Below the pieces are notes generated by a model. That model saw nothing but the letters and a program-made list of their open reading frames with translations. It was not told where the DNA came from and made no database searches. Shown one piece after another: positions 1 to 12,129 of a stretch of DNA of 64,000 bases (positions within the stretch are counted from its first letter, which is position 1; the number at the start of each line of letters is the position of its first letter). Source of the stretch: Myotis daubentonii (lineage: Eukaryota > Chordata > Mammalia > Chiroptera > Vespertilionidae); contig NC_081841.1 of assembly GCF_963259705.1 (NCBI RefSeq), forward strand, positions 115,914,979 through 115,978,978, in the 5' to 3' direction. The translations under genes and the position numbers were made by a program.

Positions 1-77
1 GTGAGGAAAAAAATAAAAAGAAGATATATGTAATACTCTTTGTAATACTTTAAGCAATAAAACAAACAAAAAAAGAA
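1..77 (+). mobile_element. L1 3' end and poly(A) tail
   Basis: The first bases match the terminal L1 3'UTR seen in reverse at about 51670-51720: a stretch reading taatactctttgtaatact, then an aataaaa signal and an A-rich tail ending near 77. The body of this element lies upstream of the window. Confidence 0.75.
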
Positions 78-995
78 GACAATGAATCCAAGACCTGACT
101 TTGGTATTTCCTGATACTAGTGTCGCCGGATCCCCAGACTGGTACCGGGAGGGAACTTCTCTGCCCTTGCTACTCCGAACTATTATTAATGACCCCCTTG
201 GGGAAGATGATGAAGACTCAGCATGCTTCACCTCCTTTTTTGTTGCTCCCATTTTGTCACCCTTCTTCAGCAGGAAATATTAGGAAATAGTTCCTAATAT
301 TCTTTTTGCCCCTAACACCTTTTTGAGGGTGACTATGGCTGCTCTCAAAGGTGTGTTAAACTATATGCACAAAAACAATGGATAGAGCTTGCTTAAGGGA
401 AAGATAAACCTTTTACTAAAAGGTTATATGCTTGGGCCATACTTATTCACCATGCCCAGTTAGGAATTTATGATTATATCACCTTGTAAGGTTACATCCC
501 ATAAAACCTTTTTTCATCTATAAAGGAAATAATATATATTAATAATGCTTGTTTCTTATTAGAAGCCTGAATATTAAAAATTTCTAAATAATATCTAAGA
601 TTTGGCCCTTTATTATAAATATAACAATATAAAATTTTGATTATGGTATACTTTACCACATGTAACCTTTCATTTGCAAATCATTTACTATTAACATTCA
701 AAATAAATTATATGTTTTAGGAGATGTTAACCTAAGAAACATTCAAACCTGTAAAGAATTTTTGTGAGTTTATTTGAACCAAACTGTAGACAAATGCCAG
801 GAAGCCGAATCTCAATGGATTGAGATAATGCTCTGGAGAATGGCAGTTTTTCACCTTGTTTTATAAATTACAATCAAAAGAGGAGATGTAAGTGAGTTGT
901 ATGAAATTCATTGGTGATAGGTTAGGGAAGCAGGAGAAAACAAATCAGGAGGAGCTCTGAGATTGGATAAAAATAAAATGATAGACACTTGTTTC
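78..995. other. AT-rich stretch, unidentified
   Basis: No family is recognised. There is a 60-codon open frame at 101-283 with no match I can name. A later part (about 380-560) reads as a coding-like segment broken by stops. Because the next block (996-1195) is retroviral pol-like, this could be decayed provirus, but I see no diagnostic motif. Confidence 0.3.
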
Positions 996-1195
996 TTTTA
1001 CATAGGTGGGTACATGAAGTTACTAGAAGCAGTCTGGGAGCCCAAGGAAGTAGCAATCATCCATTGTAAAGAACATCAGCAGGAGTGGGGGCGGGGGCCG
1101 GGGGCAGGGTTGGGGAGAAGACTCAGTGTCAGAAGGGAACTGTGGCACAGAAGCAGTGGCAAAGCTGGCTGCTAAGGAGCAGTCAACAATGAACA
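996..1195 (+). pseudogene. pol: Retroviral pol (RNase H end) fragment
   Basis: The frame beginning near 1015 reads KLLEAVWEPKEVAIIHCK and resembles the same segment in the provirus at 26442-27023 on the other strand (KLLEAVWEPKEIAIIHRK). In gammaretroviral Pol this is the C-terminal part of RNase H, with the downstream HCK-x-HQ block. Here a G-rich insertion of about 30 bases follows the HQ residues and destroys the frame. It is an isolated, non-functional scrap on the strand opposite to the large provirus. No LTR is recognised next to it, so its extent is uncertain. Confidence 0.65.
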
Positions 1196-1890
1196 AATAA
1201 CAATAACAATGAAGGAATTTGTAGTCTCTTCCCTGGTGCACTGGTTGTGCCCTGAGGGGTCCAAAAAAAAGGTAAGTCACCCTGACATCCCAAAGGTATG
1301 TATGTCATCAAAGATGCAAAAAGATAATAGGTGCAGTTAAGGTCACAGTTGATCTTCATCAAGGCCTAGGACATGACTACCCACCTTAGACAGATTTTTT
1401 TTTAATTAAATCTTTATTGTTCAGATTATTACATTTGTTCCTCTTTTTTCCCCCCATAACTCCCCTCCTCCCAGTTCCCGCCCCACCCTCCGCCCTCACT
1501 CCCCACCCACTGTCCTCATCCATAGGTGCACGATTTTTGTCCAGTCTCTCCCTGCATCTCCCACACCCCTACCCCCCCAACAATAGTCAGTCCATTCCCT
1601 TTCTATGTCCTTGATTCTATTATGATCACCAGAATATTTGTTCACTTGATTCTTAGATTCACTTGATAGATGCATATTTGTTGTTCATAATATGTATCTT
1701 TACCTTTTTCTTCTTCTTCCTCTTCTTAAAGGATACCTTTCAGCATTTCATATAATACTGGTTTGGTGGTGATGAACTCCTTTAGCTTTTCCTTATCTGA
1801 GAAGCTCTTTATCTGACCTTCAGTTCTGAATGATAGCTGTGGATAAAGTAATCTTGGTTGTAGGTTCTTGGTATTCATCACTTTGAATAT

Positions 1891-2616
1891 TTATTGCCAC
1901 TCCCTCCTGGCCTGCAAAGTTTCTGTTGAGAAATCAGCTGACAGTCGTATGGGTATTCCCTTGTAGGTAACTGAGTTTCTTTCTCTTGCTGCTTTTAAGA
2001 TTCTCTCTTTGTCTTTTGCTCTTGGCATTTTAATTATGATGTGTCTTGGTGTGGTCCTCTTTGGATTCCTTTTGTTTGGGGTTCTCTGTGCTTCCTGGAC
2101 CTGTAAGTCTATTTCTTTCACCAGGTGGGGGAAGTTTTCTGTCATTATTTCTTCAAATAGGTTTTCAATATCTTGCTCTCTCTCTTCTTCTGGCACCCCT
2201 ATAATTCTGATTTTGGTACGCTTGAAGTTGTCCCAGAGGCTCCTTACACTATCTTCGTATTTTCGGATTCTTTTTTCGTTTTGGTTTTCCGAATGGGTGT
2301 ATTTTGCTTCTTCGCATTTCAAATCTTTGCCTTGATTCTTGCGCTCCTCTGGTCTGCTGTTTGGTGTCTGTATAATATTCTTTATTTCAGTCCGTGTATG
2401 CTTAATTTCTAGTTGGTTCTTTATCACAACATCGAGGGTCTCATTAGATTTCTTGAGGATCTCACTACATTTATCGGCGGTCTCACCAGTCTTTTCGAGG
2501 GCCTTACTAAGTTTATCGGCAGCTTCTAGACAGTTCTTGAGAGACCTTAAAAGTGTGGTTTTGAGCTCTATATCTTCCATTTCTGACATTTGCGTCCTGT
2601 TTATTTGTCTCCGCAT
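1891..2616 (-). pseudogene. HAL1 ORF1p-like protein, 241 codons
   Basis: The frame encodes an L1 ORF1p-type RNA-binding chaperone. From N to C it shows a heptad-rich helix (about residues 10-110, with runs such as LLRSLKNCLEAADKLSKALEK), then an RRM-like part around residues 130-165 (KIRIIGVPEEER, LFEEIMTENFP) and a C-terminal domain (PRHIIIKMPRAKDKERIL) ending at ARREWQ. The second HAL1 copy continues past this point with EIFKVMNTKNLQPR, and the base change here is GAA to TAA, so this copy lost roughly the last 30 residues by a nonsense mutation. ORF1p binds its own RNA as a trimer in the cytoplasm. With the C-terminal domain clipped, function is doubtful. Confidence 0.75.
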
Positions 2617-3310
2617 TTTTTTATCTTTTCTTGGTGCACCCCCTAGTGGTCTTTGTGGGCAGTCTTGCTGTAGTTAAGCTTTGATTGTCGGCAATACCAG
2701 GGGTGATTTGACCTCCAGGCTAACTGGCTATGAGAGTCTGCTGTGTCTGCAGTGGGAGAGCTTCTGTGCTGGATCTCTAAGGCAGTGCTAATCTAGCCTT
2801 TGCCTGAGGCTATCTGGCAAATGGCTCTGCGCAGGGCTTGGGCGGGGTGGTTCCCTGGGGATCTACAAGGCGGGTGCAACAAGCAGTTATGGCTGCTCTC
2901 AGTCCCGTCCCCAGAGGCTCTGCCTCACAGAGTCCCAGCAACCGCTGCAAACCTCAGAGAGAAAGCTGCCTTTGAGTTCCGACCGAAGCCAGACAGTCCT
3001 GCTTCTCCAGTTTGAGTCTGGGTCCCTAGAGACTCGCCCGGATCTGGAGTTCAGAGTCTGAAACTCCCTCCTGATTGAAAACAACAACCTCGCCCTCCGC
3101 TGCCAGCCCACTCAGCGCGCGCACTCCGCACCTGAGTATTTCACTTCAGCACTGAGCCTCCTCTGAGTCTGGTTATGATATTCTCTTTCCTCCTAGTTGT
3201 AGAATTTCCACTCAGCCAGCCTTCCTGTGGTTCTGGATGATGTCCGTTCTGTCCTTCAGTTATATCTCTGAAGTGGTTGTTCGAGGCAGCAATCTCCGGC
3301 GTTAACCTAT

Positions 3311-3323
3311 GCCGCCATCTTGG
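3311..3323 (-). promoter_or_regulatory. YY1-type motif at HAL1 5' end
   Basis: On the minus strand the element's first bases contain CCAAGATGGCGGC, the classic YY1 site also found near the start of other mammalian L1 5'UTRs, where it fixes the transcription start. The same motif sits at the same place in the second HAL1 (59606-59618) and in the 91-bp fragment at 27274. Confidence 0.6.
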
Positions 3324-3574
3324 TTTCTCCAAACTAGACAGATTTTTAAATAAAACATTTTAATTTCAGACCATCCTTTGTGTTTACTTTAGGTCTCTGA
3401 GTCTGCAATGCTGCCACACAGGCCTTGAGTTTGCCAGGTTAGCATGTAGCCCCTTTTCATCCAGAGATCAGAAAATGTAATAAAATATGGCTCCCACAAA
3501 CTTCAAATCAGTCTTTTGTGTTAATATATTAATTGAGATTATTATCACCACTATCATCATATACTGAAGCAATC

Positions 3575-3760
3575 ACTACATACTTTACAATATCTCACTT
3601 ACTTCTCTCAAAAACCCTAGGAGTTACAAAATATTATCTCTATTTGCCAATGAAAAAAATGAGACTGGCTAAGATCAAATAACACAGCTACCAGAGTCTG
3701 AGCTGAAATTCACTCTTTATCTGCTTGACTTCAAAGGTCTTGAGCCATAGATATGCTGTC
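3575..3760 (-). mobile_element. MIR SINE, old
   Basis: Diverged mammalian-wide SINE in reverse orientation. The reverse of the MIR body can be followed: tatctctatttgccaatgaa, an A-rich gagactggctaag block, and acacagctaccagagtctga before the former box region. It predates the bat-specific repeats. Confidence 0.6.
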
Positions 3761-3763
3761 TCT

Positions 3764-4132
3764 ATTGTTAGGCCTATAGGGCAAAATAATCCATAACAGA
3801 CATTTGAAAGCTTTCTACCACTGGAGAACAAAAGACCAGGAAAAACTCACTTGCTGGACGCCAGAAGTCAGACCATACAAAACTGTCCTGAAGGCACCTG
3901 ACCACACACCTGCATTCCATCCACATTATAAGCTTACCAGTCAACCACCAGACCCACTGAAGACAAAAGTTTCCTGACAGCGACTGCATATAAGCTTCAA
4001 ACTCTAGCTCCTGGGTGCTGCCATCATCAACCCAATATTCCCTTGGGTTGGTGTTGTACAGTCCTTCCCTTTGGGTATCCCAATACACATCCCCCTTCCC
4101 TTAATTAAATTCAGTTTTCTTCAATCACCATC
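3764..4132 (+). repeat. Possible ERV LTR (plus orientation)
   Basis: The segment begins TGTTAGGCC, contains a TATA-like catataagc near 3986, and ends beside another LTR. The layout suggests an LTR, but I see no partner copy or clear target duplication, so this is tentative. Confidence 0.35.
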
Positions 4133-4757
4133 TGTCCCAATTATGCCCCAATTAATTAATTATTTGCCTAGATTTAGTGGGACATACGCAGGTGACCAGG
4201 GGACAGCAATAACAGCCTATCCTCTGATACTTCATAGACAGTTGAGAGGAACTGGAACATATGAACACACAAGACAGAATTAGTATGCAATCACACAGGT
4301 TTTTTTTTACCTCTTCCTAGTGGGTCCTAGGCCCTGGCAAAGGCCACCCGGCCATGCACACCAAAAGATGGATGACGAAGATGAATTCAGACAGGCAGCC
4401 ACAAGTTGGTTCAGGGTCGCACAGCAGAGCAGTCAGTCAGGGGCTCATCTCATGGAGTAACATGGAGTCCTCCTCTTATCAGGCAGGAGACGTCCACTGA
4501 AGAAGGTCCGGTGTTTATAAAACCGGTAGTAAACAACTTGTATCTTATCAGTGTGGGCCAGACAGTGTGCCTTATGCTAGGAGCAGGGCGTTTACATTTT
4601 AAGGGCTTAGGGCATTTACATCAAGATAGTGGGCTGTTCACTATGTTTATAACATTTTGGAAGTTACAGATTATTGGGGTCTCCACACAGCAAACATTTC
4701 ACACATTAATCATTTCACACATTAGAGGGGTTTCCTTATGATCATAACATTATAACA
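4133..4757 (-). repeat. LTR, family copy 1 (TGTCCCAATTATG ... TATAACA)
   Basis: A 625-bp LTR strongly similar along its length to 20209-20836. Both start TGTCCCAATTATGCCCC and end ATTATAACA, and both carry the reversed gtttat/tttatt poly(A) region and a TATA-like tttataa or cttatata. No internal retroviral sequence follows. Its flanks do not show a matching target duplication, unlike copy 2, so the insertion has probably been rearranged. Confidence 0.75.
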
Positions 4758-5639
4758 TGCACGGACACATTCCCAGGGCCAAACTGGAATTACAACTATA
4801 AAAAAAATCCTGAATTATCAATTGCAGACTAACTAGAGAGAACCCTGATAACTGAGAATGGAAAGCGGAGACTACATAGAGACTGAAAGGGGAGTGTAAG
4901 AAAAGGCTAGCCAGGCTCCCACAGACAATAACTAAAGTTCCAGAAAAATATCTCATCTGTGGGGGATTTCCTCTGAGAACTCTGAGGTCTAATCCCCTAG
5001 CCGGGCCCCCAAGTAGAAAGCACCAGAACTGGGAAGAGTACTCATATAACATCTGTCTGTGATAAGGAGTGGGGTTACTGTCTGCCAGGGAGAGACATCT
5101 GGAAATGCAGGCACCCTCTTAAAGGGCCAATGCACAAAATTTCCTGTGCAGCCACGTACCTTGTGTTCCACCATAGGGAGGGCAGAGTGGATTGGAGCTC
5201 TGTGAGCAGAAGCCAGGTTTGGGTCTCTGGGATTAGAGCTCAGAAGGCAGACACCCTGGTTTCTTGTGCTGAGTCATTCCTTCATGTTACCATTTACTAT
5301 CCAGGCAGTATTGCCTGTGGGGAAGACAGTTGACCCACCCTATAGGAAAACCCCTTGCCCCATGGTGTGGAGTTTCTGAAGCCCATTAAAAGACTGAGAA
5401 TAACAATTAGCCTCCAGGCAGAAGCAATTGTCCCACCCTGTTGGAAAAATTCTCACCACACCTGTAGATGATTGCCTAAGGGCTATTCAAGACTGAAGCC
5501 AATTAGTCTGCAGGCAGAGGTGATCTCTGGAGGTTTTAAAACTTTACCTGATCTAATTAGTCAGAAAGAGCATTTGACACTGATTTGCACCAGAGATTGA
5601 GAGGCATAGCAGATCTATGTAATACATAGTCACAAATGC

Positions 5640-6193
5640 AAACAGGCAGCCAAGATGAGGAGACAAAGAATCAACCCCCAAATAAATTTTAAAAAACAAA
5701 CAAGAAAATTATCCAGAGGAAGAGACAAATGAATGGAGATAAGAAATTTATCTAATACAGAGTTCAAAATAATGATGGTAAAGATGCTCAACAGCGTGAG
5801 AAAAGATATAGTAACTATGGAAACAGAAATAAAGAAAGACATAGCACAAATAAAGGACACATTGGAAGGGATACACAGCAGATTAGTGGAAGCTGAGGAC
5901 CGTAAGAGTGAATTAGAAAACATGGTTGAAAAAAAATCACTCAATCAGAGAACCACAAAGAAAAAACAATTAAAAAACAGGACAGCTTAAGGGAGCTGTG
6001 GGAAAACATGAAATGTAACAATATTCAAATAGTAAGTATGCCAGAATAGGCAGAAGGGAGAAAAAGATAGACAAAGTTTTTGAAGAAATAATGGCAGAAA
6101 ACTTCCCTAACCTGGTGAAGAATAGAGTCATATAAGTTCAAGAGGCACAGATAGTCCCAGGTAGGAAGAACCCAAACAGGCCCCCACACAGAC
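5640..6193 (+). pseudogene. L1 ORF1 remnant
   Basis: The open part (5733-5990) encodes a coiled-coil segment typical of L1 ORF1p (KIMMVKMLNSVRKDIVTME, then LEGIHSRLVEAEDRKSELE). Downstream, the RRM region is present in other frames (EIMAENFPNL-like at about 6085-6117) with stops. The ORF1 end is separated from ORF2 by the solo LTR at 6198. It cannot make a full ORF1p. Confidence 0.7.
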
Positions 6194-6197
6194 ATAT

Positions 6198-7093
6198 TGA
6201 TACTGAATTTTTGTACTGGAACCCAGATTCTTTGTCCTCTGGAATTGAAGAATGAATCACCGGACAGAAAGTGGCATAGCAAAGGTGGAGATTTATTGAA
6301 GAACAAGTACAGACTCCCTCGTGGGGAGAGGGAAGTGTCCCACAGAATGGACTCCCTGTAATGGGGCGACTCGCGGAGACAACCACCAGGGACTCAGATC
6401 AAGATTTAGGAGCCTTTATTAAGCTGGCCAGCGACTACAGTTACAGCACCCTGCAGAAGCAAAGGCTGAACTGCAGTGCCAACTACAGGAGTTACAGCAT
6501 TTTTATTTGCAAAAACCACAAAGTTAGTTACAAAGCCTTGTTTACACAATTTGTTCCCGACACAGTACAGCATCAGTACAGTACCACCTTCCTATCTATG
6601 TGTTCTAGGAACAGAGAGCACAGCGTGCCCCGCCTGGCTGAAGCACCAGATATGCAGCCCAACACACTCCCAAGTAGGGAAGAGGGAATGGTCCCACAGA
6701 GTTCCTGTTTCCATGGTTCATAAAGCCTGCAGTTCCTGTGTCCTGATATCCCCTCTGATTGGTCAATATTCCCCTCAGAATTGGTTACTATAGTGATTCC
6801 TGAGGCCTTCCTCCCTCATAGCCCTTCCATTCCTCTGGGCTTTCTTCTCTTTATTTTGTAAATATAGACCTTTCTTGGCTATTTCCAGTTCCCTTGTCTT
6901 ATGGAAATATACCTGTTGTTGCTTCCTTGTCTTATGTAAATGCAACTGTTGCTGCTCCCTTGTCTTATGAAGATGTAAGTGCACCTGGCTTCCTTGTGTT
7001 ATGAAAATGTACCTTTTCCCTGTGTTTTTTCCATGGACGCCAATTCTAAAAAATCCCTATGCCTGCCTATATTCCCCTAAAATTCCTGCTTCA
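6198..7093 (-). repeat. Solo LTR (TGATAC ... CTTCA) with 4-bp duplication
   Basis: An LTR in minus orientation inserted in the L1 inter-ORF region. The flanking L1 reads gacatat|...|atatcataattaaaatg, giving a 4-bp target duplication ATAT (6194-6197, 7094-7097), as expected of gammaretrovirus-like class I elements. It is homologous to the LTR at 21283-21839. This copy is about 300 bp longer because a second LTR is nested at 6357-6664. Confidence 0.75.
6357..6664 (-). repeat. Nested LTR inside the solo LTR
   Basis: On the minus strand this block begins TGTTGGGCTGCATATCTGG and ends CCCCATTACA, with an AATAAA signal about 60 bp from its end (6415-6420). It has no counterpart in the related LTR at 21283. 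The bases actccc flank both sides (6351-6356 and 6666-6671), one base off a perfect join, and about 40 bp of surrounding LTR sequence is also doubled. Confidence 0.55.
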
Positions 7094-7459
7094 ATATCAT
7101 AATTAAAATGCCAAAAATTAAAGACAAAGAAAATCTTAAAGGCAGGAAGAGAAAAACAAACTGTTACATACAAAGGGGCTCCCATAAGGCTGTCATCTGA
7201 TTTCTCATCAGAAACTCTACAGGTCAGAGGGAATGGTATGACATACCCAAGGTAAAGGAAAGCAAGAATAACAAGAATCTGCAAACAAGATTACTATATC
7301 CGGCAAGGCCATCAGAGTACATGGTGAAATAAAGAGCCTCCCAGACATAAAAAGGCTAAAGAAGTACATCACCAAAAAGCCAGCATTTAAAAAAAATCTT
7401 ACAGGGATTGTTTTAATGAGAAACCAAAATAGAGAGAGAAACCTAGGTATACAGAATTA

Positions 7460-10400
7460 AAAAGGCAATAAATAAGTACCTACCAATAATAAACTTAAAT
7501 GTAAAAGGATTAAATGCTCCATTCAAAAGGCATGGGGTAGCTGAATGGATACTAAAGCATGACCCAATTATATGCTGTCTACAAAAGACCACCTAAGAAC
7601 TGAAGACTCAACAGGATGAGAGTGAAGGGATGGAAAAATATTTTTTCATGAAAATGGAAAAGAAAAAAAAAGCTGGGGTAGCAATATTCATATCTGACAA
7701 AATAGACTTCAAAATGAAGGCCATCACAAGAGACAACAAAGGTCACTACATAATAGTAAAGGGATTGATCCCACAAGAGGATATAACCCTGGTAAACATA
7801 TATGCACCCAATATAGGAGCACCTAAATACATTTTTAAAAAATCTGGAGGACTTTAAAGGAGAGATCAGCAACAATACAGTCATAATAGAGGACTTTAAC
7901 ACCTTGCTGACTTCACTAGATAGATTTTCTGGACAAAAAATTAACAAGAAAATGGTGACTTTAAAGGAAACACTGGATGAGATGGATTTAATTGACATTT
8001 ATAGAACATTTCACCACAAAGTTGCAGAACATACATTCTTCTCAAGTGCACATGGGACATTCACAAAGTTAGACCACATGTAAGGACACAAAAGAAGTCA
8101 CTGCAACTTAAAGAAGTTTGAAATCATATCAAGCATATTCTCAGGTCACAGTGGAATGAAATCAGAAAACAACTACAGTAAATCAACCCCCAAACATTCA
8201 AACACATGGAGGGTAAATAGCATGTTATTAAACAATGAATTGGTTACCAATGATATCAATAAATAAATAAAAAGCTTCTTAGAAGTAAATGAAAATGAAC
8301 ACATACTAGTAATCATCCCACATCTCTGGGACACAGCAAAAGCAGTCCTGAGAGGGAAATTCATAGCACTACAGGCCTACCTCAAAAAAAGAAGAAAAAT
8401 TAATAATAAATTATTTAGTCCTGCAACTTAAAGAACTAGAAAGAGAACAACAAAAAAAGCCCAGATTAAGTAGAAGGAAGGAAATAATAAACATTAAAGC
8501 AGAAAAAAATAACATAGAGACTAAAAAAGAAAAAAAATCAATGAGACCAAAAGCTGGTTTTTTGCAAGGATAAACAAGATTGATGTATCCGTAGTTAGAC
8601 TTATCAAGAAACAAAATTGAGGACCCAAATGAATAAAATCAGAATCAAAAGCAGAGAAGTAACCTCTGACATCACAGAAATACAAAGGATTGTAAGAAAA
8701 TACTATGAAGAGCTATATGCCAACAAGCTATACAATGTGGATAAAATGGACAAATTCCTAGAAATATACAATCTCCCAAAACAGAATCGGGAAGAATCAG
8801 AAAACCTGAATAGGCCAATAACAACTAGTGAAATAGAAGAGTAATAAAAAAAAAATTCCCAGAAAACAAAAGTCCAGGTCTGGATGGCTTCACAGGGGAG
8901 TTTCATCAAACATTCAAGGAAGAACTAACACCTATACACCTAAAACTATTTTTTAAAAAATCCCAGAAGGTGACTCAGTAGTTGAGCATCAACCTGTGAA
9001 CCAGACACAGTGTGATTCCTGGTCAGGGCACATGCCTGTGTTGCAGGCTTGATTCCTAGAGTGGGGAGTGCAAGAGGTAGCCAATCAATGATACCTTCTC
9101 ATCAATGATGTTTCTATCTCTCTCTCCCTCTCCCTTCTCTCTGAAATCAATAAAAATATACTTTAAAAAAAATGCAAGAGGAAGGAACACTTCCAAGTTC
9201 TTTTTATGAGGCCAACATTATCCTAACTCCAAAACCAGATAAAGACACTACAAAGAAAGAGAACTATAGGCCAATATAGCTGATGAACATAGATGCTAAA
9301 ATCCTCAACAAATATTAGCAAATTGGATCCAACAATATATAAAAAAAGATAACACACCATGACCAAGTGGGATTTATTCCAGGGATGCAAGGCTGGTACA
9401 ATATTCACAAATTGATAAATGTGATACAGCACATATACAAACTGAAAGACAAAAATCACATGATCATACCAATAGATGCAGAAAAACCATTCGACAAAAA
9501 CCCAACACCCATTTTTGTTAAAACTCTCAGCAAATTGGGAATAGAGGCAGCATATCTCAGCATGATAAAGGCCATATATGACAAACCTAAAGAAACATCG
9601 TACTCAATGGACAAAAGCTGCAACCATTTCCCCTAAGAACAAGAACAAGAAAGGGATGTCCACTTTCACCACTCTTATCCAACATAGTACAAAAAGTGCT
9701 AGCCACAGCAATAAGACAAGAAGAAATAAAAGGCATCCAATTAGAAAGGAAGGAAAACGCTCATTATTTGCAGATGATATATTATACATAGAAAACAAAA
9801 AAAATCCAACAAAAAACTACTAGGTTTAATAAACAAATTTGTCAATGTATCAGATACAAAATCAACACCCAAAAATCAATGGCCTTTTTATGCACCAATA
9901 ATTAATCCTCAGAAAGAGGAACTAAACAATCCCAATTACCATTGCAACAAAAAAATTAAGATCCATAGTAATAAACTTAACCAAGGAGGCAATAGATCTG
10001 TACTCAGAAAACTACAAGACATTGAAAAAGGATACAGAAGAAGAAATAAACAAGGGGAAGATTATACTATGTTCATGGATTAGTAGAATGAACATCATTA
10101 AAATGTCCATACTATTCAAGGCAATCTACAGATTCTATGCAATCCTTATTAAAATATCAGCAGTATATTTTACAGATTAATAAAAAATACTCCAAAAATT
10201 TATAAGGAATCAAAAAAGACCCCAAATAGCCACAGAAACCTTGAGAAAGAAAAACAAATTTGTAGGAATCACAATACTAGATATCAAGTTATAGTACGAA
10301 GCCACCATAATCAAAACAGCCTGGTATTGACACAAGAACAGGCATATAGATCAATGGAACAGAATAAAGACCAGAAATTGACCCAAGTCTTTTCACTCCA

Positions 10401-11450
10401 GTAATATTTGATGAAGGAGGCAAGAGCAGACAATGGAGTCAAGACAGTCTCTTCAATAAATGGTGTTGGGAAAATTGGACAGATACATGCAAATAAATTA
10501 AACTGGACCACCAACTTACACCATACACAAGAATAAATTCACTATAGACATAAAACTTAAATGTAAGTCAGGAAACCATAAAAATCCTAGAAGAAAGCAT
10601 AGGCAGTAAAGTCTCAGACATCTCTCATAGCAGTACGTTTATGGATACATGTCCTAGGACCTAGGTCAAAGGAAGCTTAGGAGAAAATAAACAAAGGACT
10701 ACATCAAAATGAAAGGCTTCTGCACAGCAAAAGAAACTAACAAAATGAAAAGGGAGCCCACTCTATGGGAGAACTTATTTGTCAAAGATTCATCTGATAA
10801 AGGGTTAACATTCAAAATATATAAAGAACTCATACAAAAGGAATACAGACAGTCCAATTAAAAAATGAGCAAAGGACCTAAATAAGCACTTCTCCAAAGT
10901 GGGCATACAGATGGCCAAGAGAAATATGGAAAAATGCTTTAAGTCACTGATCATCAGAGAGATGCAAATTAAAAGGACAATGAGGCATCACCTCACACCT
11001 GTCAGAATGGCTACCATAAGCAAATTAACAAATGAGAAGTGCTGGAGAGGGTGTGTAGAATAGGAAACCTTATTACACTGCTGGTGTAAATCAGACTGGT
11101 GCAGCCATTATAAAAAACAGTATGGAGTTTCCTCAAGAAATTAAATATGGAACTGCCATTTGACCCAGTGATTGCACTTCTAGGAATATAGCCTCAGAAA
11201 CCCAAAGCACCAATCAGAAAAATGTATGCACTCTTATGTTCATAGCAGCACAATTTAAAATAGCTAAGATCTGGAAACAGCTCAAGTGCCCATCAGAAGC
11301 TGAGTAGATAATAAAGCCATGGTATATTCATACCATGGAATACTATGCATCAGTTAAAAAGAAGAATCTTTTACCCTTTGAGACAACATGGAGAGACCTG
11401 GAGAATATCAGGCTAAGTGAAATAAATCTGTCAGAGAAAGACAAGATCAC
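7460..11450 (+). pseudogene. L1 ORF2 remnant (endonuclease and reverse transcriptase)
   Basis: Fragments in shifting frames follow L1 ORF2 order: endonuclease (7630-7857, with AIFISDKIDFKMK and LVNIYAPN), the linker (8617-8844), reverse transcriptase (9367-9636, [11 protein letters not shown] and DAEKPFD), the RT active site FADD (about 9766-9777), and the C-terminal part to about 11450. Stops, small indels and the Ves SINE at 8962 break it. No activity is possible. Confidence 0.8.
8962..9170 (+). mobile_element. Ves SINE
   Basis: A tRNA-derived bat SINE inserted in L1 ORF2: tRNA-like head (diverged), tggtcagggcacatgcctg core, then tctctctccctctccc and aaatcaataaaaatata tail. The L1 frame resumes after it. 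Confidence 0.75.
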
Positions 11451-12129
11451 ATAATCTGGCTCATATGTAGAATCTAATTAACAAAATAAACTGATGAATG
11501 GAATCCATCTAAGGACGTGGAAGCATGGAACAGATTGCAGAATCTCAGAGGGAAGGAGGGGGAGGGTGGAATGGTGGTAGGCAATCAACCTAAGACCTTG
11601 TATGCATAACTCATGGACACAGACAGTGAGGTAGTGAGGTCCTGAGGCGGGAGGCAAGGGTGTTCTAGAGGAGGGTAGTAGGGAAAATAAGGGGACATAT
11701 GTATTACTTTCAAAAATAAAGATAAAACACAAACAAACAAACCCCAAACTTCCAAGAAAAAAGAATGTATGCACTCCTATGTTCATAGCAGTGCTATTTA
11801 CAATAGCTAACATTTGGAAACAGCCCCAGTGCCCATCAGTTGATGAATGGATAAAAAAGCTATGGGATGTTTACACTATGGAATACTATACAGTTGTAAA
11901 AAAGAGGACTATCTTACCGTTTTGGGACAGGATGGATGGACCTGGAGAGTATTATTCTAAGTGAAATAAGTCAATCTGAGAAAGACAAATATAACATGAT
12001 CTCATTTATTTATGGAATCTAATGAGCAGAATGAAATGGCTAATAAAAGGGACCCGAAGTATGAAGGCATGGAACATACTGACATCCCTCGATGTGGGGT
12101 TGGGAAAATGAAAAGAACTTATATATTTA

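Larger units (their letters stand above)
1400..3334 (-). mobile_element. HAL1 (half-L1) retrotransposon, near full length
   Basis: A 1.9-kb element on the minus strand flanked by a 13-bp target duplication tagacagattttt at 1387-1399 and 3335-3347. On its own strand it starts with GGAGAAACCAAGATGGCGGC, has a GC-richer 5'UTR of about 0.7 kb, one ORF1-like frame (1891-2616), then about 0.49 kb of 3' sequence with an aataaagattt signal and A-tail. There is no endonuclease or reverse transcriptase frame. This matches the known half-L1 design: ORF1 only, mobilised in trans by L1. A second copy of the same build lies at 57423-59626, so lack of ORF2 is family structure and not a private deletion. Confidence 0.85.
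4758..11745 (+). mobile_element. Old L1, interrupted
   Basis: An L1 on the plus strand that can be followed from 5'UTR-like sequence (4758-5640) through ORF1 (about 5640-6193), ORF2 (about 7460-11450) and a 3'UTR with AATAAA and A-rich tail near 11720. It is interrupted by a solo LTR (6198-7093) and a Ves SINE (8962-9170). Many stops and frameshifts show it is old. Confidence 0.8.
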
